In this document: one piece after another, positions 52,161 through 64,000 of the stretch | Layout of the letters: every line of letters begins with the position of its first letter | Position numbering within the stretch: the first letter of the stretch is position 1 | Source: Ceratothoa steindachneri | Taxonomy: Eukaryota; Arthropoda; Malacostraca; Isopoda; Cymothoidae | Reading direction: 5' to 3' | Length of the DNA stretch: 64,000 nt | Assembly (NCBI GenBank): GCA_963969495.1 | Contig: OZ018321.1 | Location: forward strand, 187,703,485 to 187,767,484 | Translations under genes and position numbers: made by a program | The notes under the pieces: generated by a model | The model's input: only the letters and a program-made list of their open reading frames with translations | Told to the model about the DNA's origin: nothing | Databases searched by the model: none

Positions 52161-52443
52161 AAGAGACGGAAAAATGTCTATTCAGAACGTTTCAAACATT
52201 TCATTCTTTATCATAAGCCAATTCCTTTAATAAACTATAATAATACAAAGTCATACATATGAATAAATTAGTAGAAACAAACCTATTATTAATTCACAGT
52301 TAAGATATCAAATATATCAAAAACGGAAGCAATACCGAAGCATTAACATTAACGAAAGGTATCGCGGGAACAATACACATCATTTGTAAGCCCACACATA
52401 ATAGAGTTAATGCAAACATAGAAAAACATGCAAAAATGAAATG
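52161..52443. repeat. Left arm of a long inverted repeat
   Basis: This 283-bp stretch (starting aaagagacgg, with attaacattaacgaaaggta inside, ending aaaaatgaaatg) is the reverse complement of 53,982-54,262 with roughly 85% identity by eye. The pair encloses a SINE and a decayed mariner. It is AT-rich with no open frame. It could be one arm of a composite element or one of two oppositely oriented copies of the same dispersed repeat. Confidence 0.85.
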
Positions 52444-52728
52444 TACAATTGTGCAAAAAATATAAGAGCAAAATAAAACTAATCAACTTAAATGAAGGAT
52501 AGAAAAAGAATAATTCAACAGTGTATAGTTTACGCTTGTTCGAACATTCATTGATGAATTACCGGGTTTTTTGATAGTTCTGTTACACTGGTTTAAAAGT
52601 TTAGGTGTGTGATAGATAAAGTTCCGTCAAACAAACGTAAAATTTTATTGTTTCAGCACACCTTAAAAGGGCTCAGAAGCTCAAAATGAGTGCGCCTGCG
52701 AAAAAGAAAATCTCGGTAGTCACAGTGT
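52444..52728. other. AT-rich interval, nothing recognised
   Basis: This AT-rich sequence lies between the left inverted arm and the SINE. It has no counterpart next to the right arm, no open frame of interest and no repeat structure that I can see. Confidence 0.5.
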
Positions 52729-53175
52729 CCAAGGAGAGCTCTGCTACCCGAGTGGATACGGCGTTGGCCTCCCAACGTCACGGTCCCGGGTTCGATCCCG
52801 AATCTCGGCATGAACGGACACAAAACGTCAGCGCACGTAGAGATCTGGCTACCGATTGGTGGACGCGCTGTGCTCACCCCGTTTTTCGGGTGGGTATATC
52901 TTACACCTCTCGCCTCACACATAGCAATCACAACACTGCTTTCTTTCCTCTCCCGCTTTCACAGTACAACACACACACACTCTGTTCCAAGTAATCCCCC
53001 TGATGGGTATATATATCCACGTATCTCTGACGCGGAACAGGTCCCTCTCCCCCGAGGTAACGAAGGCTTCCACCTGACCGCTGTTTGGTGTCAAAAACAT
53101 AATTCTTCTTGGCTCCTCTCCCCAAAAGAGGACTGGCCCCTGGGGCCCTCGAGCGGCGTTGACTAACTAACTAAC
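52729..53175 (+). mobile_element. tRNA-derived SINE
   Basis: The 5' part looks like a tRNA gene. There is an A-box-like tacccgagtgg (52,745-52,755), an anticodon-arm-like cgttggcctcccaacg, and a B box ggttcgatccc (52,789-52,799) matching the Pol III consensus. About 360 bp of unrelated body follow, ending in a short tandem tail gactaactaactaac (53,161-53,175), as SINEs end in simple repeats. The tRNA arms do not pair fully, so it is not a functional tRNA. It sits between the left inverted arm and the mariner remnant. The exact 5' end is uncertain. Confidence 0.72.
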
Positions 53176-53179
53176 TTCT

Positions 53180-53834
53180 CCGGGCGTTAAGGAGGAGGGC
53201 AGTAAAGCTTGAGGTGCGTAGAAAGACTTCTTGCCTACCCACCATATGCGAGAATAACGCCGGAAGCGCTGTCGTCGCCTTCCCAATGACTTGAAGAGTC
53301 ATGGCACTCGAATTCTCCTTTTTATCCGACGGTCGATCAGATCATCAATGAGCAGAAGAACCGCCTCCACGATGATGTTCGGCGTCGTGGCTTCGAATGG
53401 CAAGAAGAGGCCGCTGGTGTGGTTCGCGGCCGTTTATAGGGTCAATGCGACCTATTACATCGACATCTTGGCCACGACAGTCCTGCCCTAGGTGAGGAAT
53501 ATCGCGAAGAAGGCGGACTACGTCTTTCAATAGGACGGCGCTGCGGCCAACACGGCTAAGACCGGGCAAGAGTGGTTGGGGTCAAACAGGAACCTCTGGT
53601 CGAAGGACTTTTGGCCGCCGCAGTCGCCCAACCTCAATCCTCTAGAGTACAACGTGTAGGCGCATGTAGATGGCAAGGCCCGCAAGGTCCGCCACAGTAA
53701 TCTCGACGAGCTGAGGTCCTTCGTCAGCCGCGTGTTGGACAACATAAGGAACGACTTCGTCCGCAACGTGTGCGCGTCTTTTAGGTCTCGCTTGGAGCGC
53801 CTGCTCGCCGCCAAGGGCGGTCACATTATTTAAT
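53180..53834 (+). pseudogene. Decayed mariner transposase, C-terminal part
   Basis: The region keeps TRILLF near 53,308, MMFGVVASNGKK near 53,370-53,406, ATYYIDILATTVLP near 53,450, then a stop-interrupted FQ-stop-DGAAANTA near 53,525. DFWPPQSPNLNPLEYNV follows at about 53,606-53,659, and the usual terminus is CASFRSRLERLLAAKGGHII. The second catalytic Asp is present (53,534-53,536). The third is Asn (53,630-53,632, SPNLNP instead of SPDLNP). The first, in LLFSD, is present but knocked out of frame by one base near 53,322, and a few codons after it are missing. Stops include TAG where a glutamine is expected. It is a different mariner subfamily and strand from the satellite parent, so it is not that element's missing half. 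Confidence 0.85.
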
Positions 53835-53981
53835 ATTACAATTTACACACATATTTATATGTTAAAAAAATAAAAACGTGTATAACTGTATCAAACATAT
53901 CATTGTTTTCTTTATTGAGAACGTCGTAATAAGTGTAACACGATTTTTGCAATAATCGGTATTCGGTTCATGTTCTTCACT
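53835..53981. other. AT-rich spacer before the right inverted arm
   Basis: This is AT-rich 3' flank of the mariner remnant (ends in tattt and attac motifs). It has no open frame and no match to the flank of the left arm. Confidence 0.45.
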
Positions 53982-54262
53982 CATTTCATTTTTGTATGTT
54001 TTTCTGTTTGCCTTAACACTATTATGTGTGAGTTTACAAATCATGTATATTGTTCCAGAGATACCTTTCGTTAATGTTAATGCTTGTGTATTGCTTGCTC
54101 TTTTGATATATTTCATATCTTAACTGTGAATTAATAATAGGTTTGTTTCCACTAATTTATTCATATGTATGACTTTGTATTATTGTAGTTCATTAAAGGA
54201 ATTGACTGATGATAAAGAATGAAATGTTTGAAACGTTCTAAATAGACATTTTCCGTCTCCTT
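53982..54262. repeat. Right arm of the long inverted repeat
   Basis: This is the reverse complement of 52,161-52,443. Shared blocks include cgttaatgttaatgcttg and gaaatgtttgaaacgttct. The outer end (ccgtctcc, 54,253-54,260) lies about 25 bp before the start of the LINE reading frame, so the arm could also be LINE flank. Arm length is 281 bp with 1,538 bp between arms. Confidence 0.85.
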
Positions 54263-54284
54263 TCTTAATTCTCTCTAGAAGCAA

Positions 54285-56170
<1,886 letters not shown>

Positions 56171-56244
<74 letters not shown>
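56171..56244. repeat. (TA)n microsatellite
   Basis: This is a 74-bp pure TA tract on the outer side of the second fold-back copy. Confidence 0.97.
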
Positions 56245-56246
<2 letters not shown>

Positions 56247-57000
56247 TTAAAAAAATTACACACCTAGCAAAATATTACATGGGTTTCGCTGCTAATATCA
56301 GGTGATAAGATATGTCCGGAAATTTGTCGTATTGTGTGCCAAGCCATAAGGGAGAAATTGGACAATTCAATAACGCCCTTATATATTAATGCGATTGACC
56401 ATTGGCCAGAAACTTTGATGAGCTTAACACAACATTCCTTTCTGAAGATAAAAATTTATTAGCATGTCTGGACGATTGGCTGCCAGATAAGCCTGTGATT
56501 CTAAGCTGAGGTAAGTGATTGCCGGCTCCTCCCTCTCACCCTTCTCCCCTTGTGTCCCTGGCGCTATCCGGGCATTGGGGGAAGGAGGCATCGCCGCTCT
56601 ATTAGATTTGACTACGCCTTTGCTCGTACCTCCGTAATATTTTCCGCCTCGGAATGCAGTACTACTTCGCAAAATAGGAAGATTCGCAGCTTCACTCTGT
56701 TGGGTGCCTCTTCCGCACACACGCACATTCACTTATACACACGAATGAACCAATCGCTATAGGAGGATAGGGTTGAAAAGTAAAATAGGAAAAAAACCCC
56801 GTTCGTTTGAACTAATATCAAGAGTGGATTCCCGTCCGTCAAAGACGATCGATGATAATTATGAAAGGAAGTTTTGGGTATCATCCCGTGCCTTGGACGA
56901 GTCCAAGGGGTCTCTTTTCTTTCTACACACAGCGGCGAGTCACTTCTCGAGCATGAAGAAAAAATCTACGATTTACAGTCAATTAAAACATTATTGAATA
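56245..57000. other. Unrecognised single-copy-like interval
   Basis: There is no repeat structure, conserved motif or credible coding frame. Short open stretches (for example 56,424-56,732 on the minus strand) have no recognisable domain. It may hold very old element debris. Confidence 0.5.
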
Positions 57001-57287
57001 CCTACAGGCAGGGCCGGCCCTCTGGTTGCTGGCGCCCTGGCAAGCAGATGATCGACGCCCTATTTAGGTATAATTATAAAAATGTTCACAAGTAAAAAAC
57101 TAAAAAAATAGAATAATAAAATGACATTATTGGCTGGGTTATTTTTTTTAAGAAACAATGAACAATAATATTGTTTTTATCAACCTGGATTTTGGACAGT
57201 ATGAACAATTAGCCTACCTGAAACATTTTTAGTCGCGTGAGCCTCTACATTTAAACTATGTCGGTCGGTCGGTCCCCGTTTTGCTTT

Positions 57288-57541
57288 TTTGTTTTTGTAA
57301 TAACATTGTAACTATTTGCCGATTCTTAACGAAATTTGAAACTCTTATGTTGTTTTACATTCTCTTTTGAAATGTATAATTAGCAAAGTCCTCTCAAGGT
57401 TAGCCAGGGAATTATTTTGTTTTGGCAATAACATCTTAACTATTCGGCCAATTTTAACGAAATTTTAAACCCTTAAGTTATTTTACATCCTCTTTCAAAC
57501 GATAGAATTGCCAAATCCTCACAAGGTTAGTCCGGGAATTT
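57288..57541. repeat. Diverged tandem duplication inside the hAT-like element
   Basis: Two copies of about 127 bp (57,288-57,413 and 57,414-57,541) share aataaca, taacta, ttaacgaaattt, ttttacat, cctct, caaggttag and gggaatt in the same order. They differ by many substitutions. The duplication is much older than the satellite's superunits. Confidence 0.75.
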
Positions 57542-57782
57542 TTGAAAGTTTTGAAGGTCATAAATCAGACCTTGTTTTTTTGCCTTAAGATCAGCAAATT
57601 ATTTTATGGCACTTTCTATATTTCTAGTCTTTGCAATTTCCAAATTGCCAAAAAATCCATTCTGTCTTGATAGATGGAGGACGGTAAATATGTTTTTATA
57701 AGGTTTAGTTCACTAAAGCTTGCCAGCGGCCACAGTAATAGGTAATCTTTGATGTCGTTAAGTGCCACACGCTCTCTCTCTC

Positions 57783-57999
<217 letters not shown>

Positions 58000-58163
58000 G
58001 AACCTGTTTTTTTTTCCATCTTAAAAATGGCAGATTGAAAAAATATTTTATTAATTATTTTCACTCTTCTTTTTTTGGAAGATCCTTGATGGCGCCCCTA
58101 AGCATTGCGGGCCCCGGGCAACTGCCCGAGTTGCCGCTAACTTGAGCCGGTACTGCGTACAGG

Positions 58164-58820
58164 AGGCCGACACACGTGCACAAATAACAAAAATGCAGAT
58201 GTGCGTATAAAACCTAATAGACCAAACAAAGTAGGGGTGGAAAAGATGTTCAATCCCATTACATAAACTGAAGACAATAAAAGTAAAAATCTTAACGCTA
58301 GTGATGAGCGAAGGTGAGATATATGAAACAGTTGAAGGAAATTTGGGCTCAGTTTAACCTTTGGGTTGTTGTAGTGTACAACTTGAGAGGGAGGAGAAGC
58401 CAGACGCACCCTGGAGGATATTAGTGCTTTCAGACTAAACTGGTTTGCTTTTGAAGTGATTAGGTGGGTCGGCCGCCGGATTAGGGTGGACCGCCTGCAT
58501 TCCTGGCGTCCACGTGGACCAGTCAGCGCCAAACTTCATTCGCGAGAAGTAAAATATTTGACATTTTTTTATTAAAAAAAAACGTGTAATTTTGAGCATT
58601 ATACAACCACAAAAGATTAAGTTTACATTTTTCTCAGATTATGTAGAAATTTCACCTTATAAGTGACCCTTTTTTTCAGTTCAGTCTGTCTTCTCTTCCT
58701 CCTTAACAATCAGTTCAAATTTAGGTCAGCTACGCAAGGTGATTTGTTTGTTTATTCGGCTGTTTAATGTGCGCGGACCCATAGTGCTATAGAGCCAATG
58801 AAGGCAGTCGGTAAGATATT
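58164..58820. other. Unrecognised interval
   Basis: I see no repeat, RNA gene or credible protein in this interval. A minus-strand open stretch at 58,137-58,532 crosses the hAT-like boundary and is therefore unlikely to be real. Confidence 0.5.
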
Positions 58821-59130
58821 TTGATCCTCTTTATCTTCATAATCATCAAGCTATTTCTTCCACCTTTGGGCAAAAAACGCCCTTGGGAAGTTAGCAGCCT
58901 ATTATTGATTATCCTTTTGCAGGCGCCTTCTTTTCTTATGGTCTCTTTTGTTTTTTTCTTTTCTTGTTCTTTTGATTCTATTTATCTTCATAATCATCAA
59001 GCTATTTCTTCCACCTTTGGGCAAAAGACGTCCTTGAGAAGTTAGCAGCCTATCGATTAGCTTTTTGCAAGCGCCTTATGTTCTTTTTTCCTTCTATTTT
59101 TTGTCTTATGTTCTTATATATCCCTTATTT
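58821..59130 (+). repeat. Two tandem LINE 3' ends
   Basis: A unit starting ttgatcctctttatcttc at 58,821 is repeated at 58,972 (ttgattctatttatcttc), 151 bp later. Both contain ttcttccacctttgggcaaa, gttagcagcctat and a ttttgcaggcgcc-like end. The second ends attagctttttgcaagcgcc followed by cttatgttctt. The same ending occurs on the minus strand at 59,776-59,830 as the 3' end of the CR1-type LINE there. These are therefore 3' tails of that family without their coding regions. Confidence 0.75.
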
Positions 59131-59775
59131 TAATATGTATTTTCATCAATGTGTTTTTTCCTAAGAACTCTTTTGTTATTCCCAGCCTGGAGCAGATAGC
59201 TCGTACGTCATCACGCAGAGCCAACCACAACGCAACTGCATCGCCCTCTTCCTCTCTTCGCCCACAAAACATATCACTCTTCCGTCTTTGAACTTGCTGA
59301 AGGGGGTTTCATTTCCACGCTCTCCTGACGAGGAATGGGTAGCTTTTCCCTGGTTCACGAAGGGTTCCCTCCTTGCTTGGGGAGGGGAAGGGTTCAAACC
59401 ACAGTACAATAGCTTGGTCGAACCTTCCTCTCGATAAAGGACCAGCCCTAGGTGTCCACGAGCTTGCCAATGATTGTCTGTCTGATTTTTATGTGAATTT
59501 CATATCCCGTTAGGTGGGCCTCGTTCACTACATAGTCAAAAGGAAGTCGCGTTTTATATTTCTAGGCAACGTTCTTCGTTTCTGAGCTCTTGCATTCGGT
59601 GTATATATTATGTATATGCGCGCTTTTGTGTGCATTCGTGTGTACTTATACTAAAACCTACTTTTTATCTTTTGCGCTCTTTACTTACATAAGTTTAGAT
59701 TATATGTACGTATTTGAAAACTGAGCTCCAAGTTGGACTAATCCATCCGCAATTATTTATAGGAATAGATTTGGT
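59131..59775. other. Unrecognised interval
   Basis: This interval lies between the LINE 3' tails and the minus-strand LINE. I see no conserved frame, repeat or RNA gene in it. Confidence 0.5.
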
Positions 59776-60780
59776 TTACATAAGAGCATAAGCAAAGAAG
59801 GAGTCTGCAAAAAGCTAATCAATAGCCTATGCCAGGCAGCTCCTATTCCCATCACACAGTTCACTCCCACTTAGCATCCTCATCCATAAATATATCCAAT
59901 CTATTCTTAAAACTCAGCAGGGAGGACGCTTCTATCACACGACTAGTGAGCTTATTGCATTTATCTACCACTCTATTTGCAAACCAATTTCTTTCCTAAA
60001 CTTAAACTTGTCCTGTTTAAACCCATTGCTACCTGTCCTACCCTGTTCGCTAAAAATAAGAAACTTACCGATGTCTCCTCTATTATCAAATTTTGCCCAC
60101 TCGTCTCCTTTCTACCGCATGTACTCCCGTAAGCCTTTCACCCTAAGGTAAGCTCCTCAACCCAATGAACCATCTCAGTCATTCTTCTTTGTATAGACTC
60201 AAGCAAACCAATATTCATCCTATAATATGGTGAACAAAATTGCACCGCATAGTCAAGATGAGGCCTAACTAATTCCAGGTACTGTTTCAAAATCACATCA
60301 GCACTCCTATTACTTAATCTCCTTTCAATAAACTTCATTATCCTATTAGCTTAATTCCTAGCACTTAAACACTGCTTTTTAGGCCGGAGGTCAAAATTTA
60401 TCGGGACACCAAAGTCTCTTTCGCATTCTGAACTTCCTAAAACTCTCCCATTCAGTTTATAATTATTTAGTGTATTACACCTACGTATACTAAGTACAGT
60501 ACACTTGCTTATGTTAAATTCCGTCTGCCATTTTTATGCCCATTGGAATAGTATGGTTAATTCATCTTGTAATACCTCAGCATCATAGTCTGACCTTATA
60601 CTCCTACCTAATTTAGTATCCTCAGCAAACTTGCTCAGGTCGATACTTATACCCAAGTAAGATCATTAATATAAATCAAGAATAACAAGGGTCTCAACAT
60701 TGACTTCCGAGGAACCCCACTGGTAACATGTTCCCCCTCAGATTTAATCCCATCTATAATAACTCTTTGCTATCTGTCAA
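59776..60780 (-). pseudogene. CR1-type LINE, 3' portion of the reverse transcriptase
   Basis: Reading leftward from the insertion site, the sequence runs D-R-stop-Q-R-V-I-I-D-G, then TSGVP, LRPLLFLIYINDL and motif C. Motif C is F-A-E-D (60,618-60,629) instead of FADD, so the first metal-binding aspartate is lost. After that come CERDFGVPINFDLRPKKQC, the longest clean stretch 60,338-60,138 (LVRPHLDYAVQFCSPYY), and SFKNRLDIFMDEDAKWE with its stop at 59,861-59,863. The 3' untranslated end includes ttgattagctttttgcag and tgctcttatgtaaa. Several stops and frameshifts are present. The 5' portion of the same copy continues at 63,655-64,000, beyond the jockey insertion. It is a different subfamily from the plus-strand LINE at 54,285. 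Confidence 0.88.
60777..60780. other. Target-site duplication of the jockey insertion, left copy
   Basis: The tetranucleotide tcaa at 60,777-60,780 recurs at 63,651-63,654, on the other side of the jockey-type LINE. Removing the element and one tcaa makes the interrupted CR1 frame continuous. The preceding base differs (g against a), so the duplication could once have been longer. Confidence 0.65.
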
Positions 60781-63650
60781 TACTTCCGGCTTAGATGAAT
60801 CATTCGTGGCGGTCGAGATCCCGACCCTGGTTGGTGGCCTAACTGTGGTGGCAGCCTACCAGCCACCCAGGCGACAGTACCTACCAATCAACAACTTCTT
60901 CACCCTGTTCGGGCACAAAAAGCTAGCGCTGCTAAGCGGGGACCTAAACGCCCGCTGCCGTGCATCTGGCTACAGGAGCGTCGACCAAAGGGGACGAAAT
61001 CTGGAACTACTATTCGACAGAAATAGAGTCCAGAGAGTAGGATCTGACTTCCCAACTTATCTAACACATTGTTCGGCGACAAAACCGGACATTGTGTTGG
61101 TGAGCCCGGAATTCCCCTTTAACATCGTCAACGAACCTGGCCCAGTAGTCCCAAGCGATCACGTCCCAATTATCACCACCATTTCGCTTGCGCCAATGCT
61201 CAGGCCCGTCCCACATAGGAAATGTTATGCGAAAGCTAACTTGGAGCAGTACAGATAAATGCTCAGTGCCTATCACCCAGCTGACCTGGAGGACGCAAAT
61301 CTGGAGGAAATTGATGAGGAGATTAATAATATCACCAATCGCCTCATTCAAGCTGACGAAAGATGCGTCCCCAGGATCTCGTACAAAATGCTCCCACAAC
61401 CTAGGTGGACGGATGAAATGAGGGACATCGCTAGGGAACACAGGGAAATTTATGAAAAAGCTGGTAGGACAGGCTCGACCCGGGAAAAGAAAACACGAAT
61501 GAGACAACTAAGCGAGGCTATGAAAAACACAATCCTCGAGAAACAGAAGGAAATCTGGGATATCATTGACAGGCTAGACCGGGAGACTAATCCTGTATGT
61601 TTTTGGAATAGTATCCGAAGACTAAGGGGATTGCCTCCCAGGCCTGGGATTAAAATCAAAGATGACGACATATTCATAGAAGATCTGGATACCCTGGAAA
61701 GAAGATTCAGGGACCACTGGAAAGAGGTCTTTGCGATCTCAACTGAGGAGAACGACGATTTCGACCAGGACTTCAAAGACTGACTGCTCGAGGACCTCGG
61801 AACGATGATACATAGGACCCACTCACAACCGCAAGTGTCTAGAGAGAGAGAGAGAGAGATGGTTGACCACGGACGCCCGATCCCTGTTAAAGAGACAATT
61901 AACACCATAAAGTCCTTCAAACAGAGGGCACCAGGATGGTCTGGGCTCACTGAGAACGACCTAGTGAATGCCCCTAGGCAAATTATTCAGGGAATGGTCA
62001 ACATCATGAACGCTTTCCTGAATACAGGCTACTTCCCAGACGGGTATAATATGGCGAAAATCATCTTTATCCCGAAAGGTAACAAACCCCCAGATCAAGT
62101 GGCCAACTACCGCCCAATCTCTCTCCTAGAAGTACCCGGCAAGATCTTCGAGAAGATAATAGCCAACAGGCTAAAAAATCAACTCGACGAGTTAGGAGCG
62201 CACAACCCGGCACAACATAGGTTTAGGCCAAAACGGGGCACTGAAACTGGCGCTCCTAACAGAAAAGATCGCGCAATGCCGAGCGAAGGGTCACTATGTA
62301 GACATCGTGATGAGGGCCCCCAGAAGGTCTTCGACAAGGTTTAGCTGAGTGGACTGCAATACAAGATCCTAAGTCTCCAGCTAAACCCGGTCCTGGAAAG
62401 GATTCTTTGTGACTTCATCATGGACAGAAGGGCGCGTATCATGATAGAAGATCACAAAGGTCCAGAATTCGAACTAAGAGCGGGCGTTCCCCAGGGGAGC
62501 TGCCTGAGTCCCTTGCTTTACCTGGTCTTCACCATCGACCTCCCTACTCCAATCCACGGGGACACGATGTATCTGCAATACGCAGATGACATCACTCGGA
62601 TCGTCCCCTGTAGGGATAGGAAAGCAAGGAATCAGGCTAACAACACCATCGCGGAGATCTCGAACATCAACAACTTCGAGAAAAAGTGGAAAATCCGGAC
62701 GAACAGGGAGAAGTTCACAATTCTCCCGCTGGGCCGTGAGTTGACGTGGCCCATTATGATTGATGGAAGGAGATACGGTCACTCCGCCGTAGGCACCATC
62801 CCGGGCCTAAAAATCTCCGCCTGCGGATACTCGAGTCACTGCACGGTGAGGCAGAATATGGCGAAGAGAGAAATCTCTAAGCTATACAGGTTCAGAGAAC
62901 TCAGCTCGGCGAACATCAGGAAATTATACCTGTCGTTTATCCGGGCTAAGCTTATCTACCCTGCAGTAGTGACTCAAGCGGCCAGCAAGACAGCTATGAA
63001 AAGGCTCCAACGAGTACAGAACTCTGCATCCCTCTTCATGAACAAATGCAGAAGAAGGGACCAACTTTGGCAGAGGGACCTGCACCGCAGGCAGAAGCTG
63101 GAGCCGATAAATGTCGCAACCCAGAAATTAGCCAAAAAAGTCTGGTCCACAATGGCGAATGATATCTTGCCAGAATTAAGAAGAACTGGACGCAGGATTA
63201 ACATCCCTGCCAGGCTGCACGGGCAAGTCGGACGTAACTGGCGATTCGCAAGAACCAAAATCTGTTCGGAGGAGATCATAAGACCAATTTACACTTAAAC
63301 ACTAAACAATAACAACACATAGCGTGACACAAAAAAACCTAAATCATAACATGATAATCTAACAAAGATAATACACACGAGGTACAAACACATAAATGCA
63401 AACTTACAAAGGCTTGAAAGCTCAACTACACAGTTTCAAGAATACAGACTAAAGGAGAACAAATACACGGAAAAACAATAAGAAGAACACATACAGAGAA
63501 AAACATGTGACAACAGCAATACTTACACAAAGGAAAAATAACCAAATAAAAATAAAGCACGCTAACGATGCCCCTAAAACAAGAGCAACCTTACCCCCAT
63601 TTCACCATCTTTTTACCTACTACTATCTCTTCAAAGAGTGTAATATACCA
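60781..63650 (+). pseudogene. 5'-truncated jockey-type LINE, endonuclease plus reverse transcriptase
   Basis: Reading starts within the endonuclease domain: FVAVEIPTLVGGLTVVAAYQ, GDLNARC near 60,941, TKPDIVLVS, and SDHVPI near 61,157. A linker rich in charged residues follows. The reverse transcriptase shows NYRPISLLEVPGKIFEKII near 62,107, AGVPQGSCLSPLLYLVF near 62,483, motif C YADD (62,579-62,590) and a conserved C-terminus to TAA at 63,296-63,298. Three stops sit in the otherwise constant frame: TAA 61,256-61,258, TGA 61,781-61,783 and TAG 62,342-62,344 (TGG expected in FDKVW). A shifted stretch of about 75 bp (62,245-62,320) covers motif A and then returns to frame. The 3' untranslated region (63,299-63,650) is A-rich without a clear poly-A. 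The copy is young enough to align cleanly but is dead. Confidence 0.88.
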
Positions 63651-63654
63651 TCAA
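63651..63654. other. Target-site duplication of the jockey insertion, right copy
   Basis: This tcaa directly follows the LINE 3' end (gtaataatataccatcaa-like context) and directly precedes gccacgacttaatcc of the CR1 copy. It pairs with 60,777-60,780. Confidence 0.65.
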
Positions 63655-64000
63655 GCCACGACTTAATCCATCTAAAAATACTTCTATCGATCTCATGCGT
63701 TTAACGTTATTCAAAAGTCGTAAGTTTGGCACCATGTCCAAAACCATACTAAAATTCAAGTAAATACTATCGTAATTCTCATAGCTATCGACAGAATCAT
63801 ACACCTTTCTATAAAAAGACAGTAAATTATTCAAACACGATTTACCCTTAGTAAAGCCATGTTGAGATTCCCTCATTTTCCCCACACTGATGTCAAACTC
63901 CCTGTCGGTAATACGACCCCTTTCTTAAATATATGTATTGCATTACTCTACCTTCCATGTTGTTGGTTCAATGCTAGTCTATAATCATTTTATAAATAGC
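63655..64000 (-). pseudogene. CR1-type LINE, 5' portion of the reverse transcriptase (partial)
   Basis: Reading leftward from the window edge, a SLTSVWGKMRE segment joins directly to SQHGFTKGKSCLNNLLSFY. The roughly 25 residues usually between these blocks are missing. Motif A reads YLNFSMVLDMVPNLRLL, with Asn (63,754-63,756) in place of the catalytic Asp. The last codons before the insertion, in the shifted frame, read W-I-K-S-W-L-D. They join to D-R-x-Q-R-V at 60,780 when the inserted jockey element is ignored. The copy continues beyond 64,000. Confidence 0.85.

Noticed and set aside
52729..52805. Functional tRNA gene
   Set aside because: The B box is good, but the acceptor and other arms do not pair and the sequence continues into a SINE body with a simple-repeat tail.
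53180..53834. C-terminal half of the same transposase whose N-terminus seeds the satellite
   Set aside because: It is on the opposite strand, 3 kb away on the wrong side of the N-terminus, and its motifs indicate another mariner subfamily.
56424..56732. Small minus-strand gene of about 100 codons
   Set aside because: No domain, conserved pattern or supporting context is visible; length alone is expected by chance in this composition.
58137..58532. Minus-strand gene of about 130 codons
   Set aside because: It crosses the hAT-like element boundary at 58,155 and contains no recognisable motif.
59176..59409. Minus-strand small protein near 59.3 kb
   Set aside because: No family resemblance is visible and it lies between LINE fragments; most likely chance.

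Overview
This is a eukaryotic, repeat-only window. The mixture of decayed mariner-like transposases, CR1-type and jockey-type LINEs, a tRNA-derived SINE, a hAT-like element and very long (TA)n tracts fits an arthropod. A decapod crustacean is my best guess, based on family resemblance only. I see no intact host gene, no confident RNA gene and no bacterial signal.

Positions 1-50,245 are one uninterrupted megasatellite of about 930 tandem 54-bp units, and the window starts inside it. The + strand is about 78% pyrimidine. Because 54 is divisible by three, and because only one frame per strand has a stop in the common unit, four of six frames stay open for hundreds of codons. The resulting 'proteins' (up to 1,224 codons) are not evidence of genes. 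Above the monomer lies a mosaic of higher-order copies: superunits with spacings of 11,869, 8,867 and 9,310/9,311 bp that are almost identical, a nested 2,430-bp (45-unit) tandem repeat, and smaller blocks (540, 1,391 and 2,191 bp) near the right end.

The central result is the origin of the satellite. At 50,231-50,353 on the minus strand lies the first 40 codons of a mariner-type transposase: the start codon, a helix-turn-helix, then the motif D-L-R-T-V. The array begins exactly at that R-T-V. The 18-residue minus-strand translation of each unit (KEGDESGCDKERTAQRTR) reads on directly from the transposase frame. The satellite is therefore a roughly 930-fold amplification of 18 codons from the end of a transposase recognition helix and the linker after it. 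One CGA-to-TGA type stop separates the N-terminus from the repeats.

Positions 50,246-56,244 hold a fold-back repeat with (TA)n, a decayed Tc1/mariner transposase, an inverted-repeat pair (281-bp arms) enclosing a SINE and a second decayed mariner transposase, a 5'-truncated CR1-type LINE, and a second fold-back/(TA)n copy. Positions 57,001-58,163 are a hAT-like non-autonomous element with 8-bp target duplications. Positions 58,821-59,130 are two tandem LINE 3' ends. Positions 59,776-64,000 are a minus-strand CR1-type LINE split by a 2,870-bp plus-strand jockey-type LINE, with the junction resolvable to the base. All the mobile-element genes carry stops, frameshifts or lost catalytic residues, so nothing here looks autonomous.
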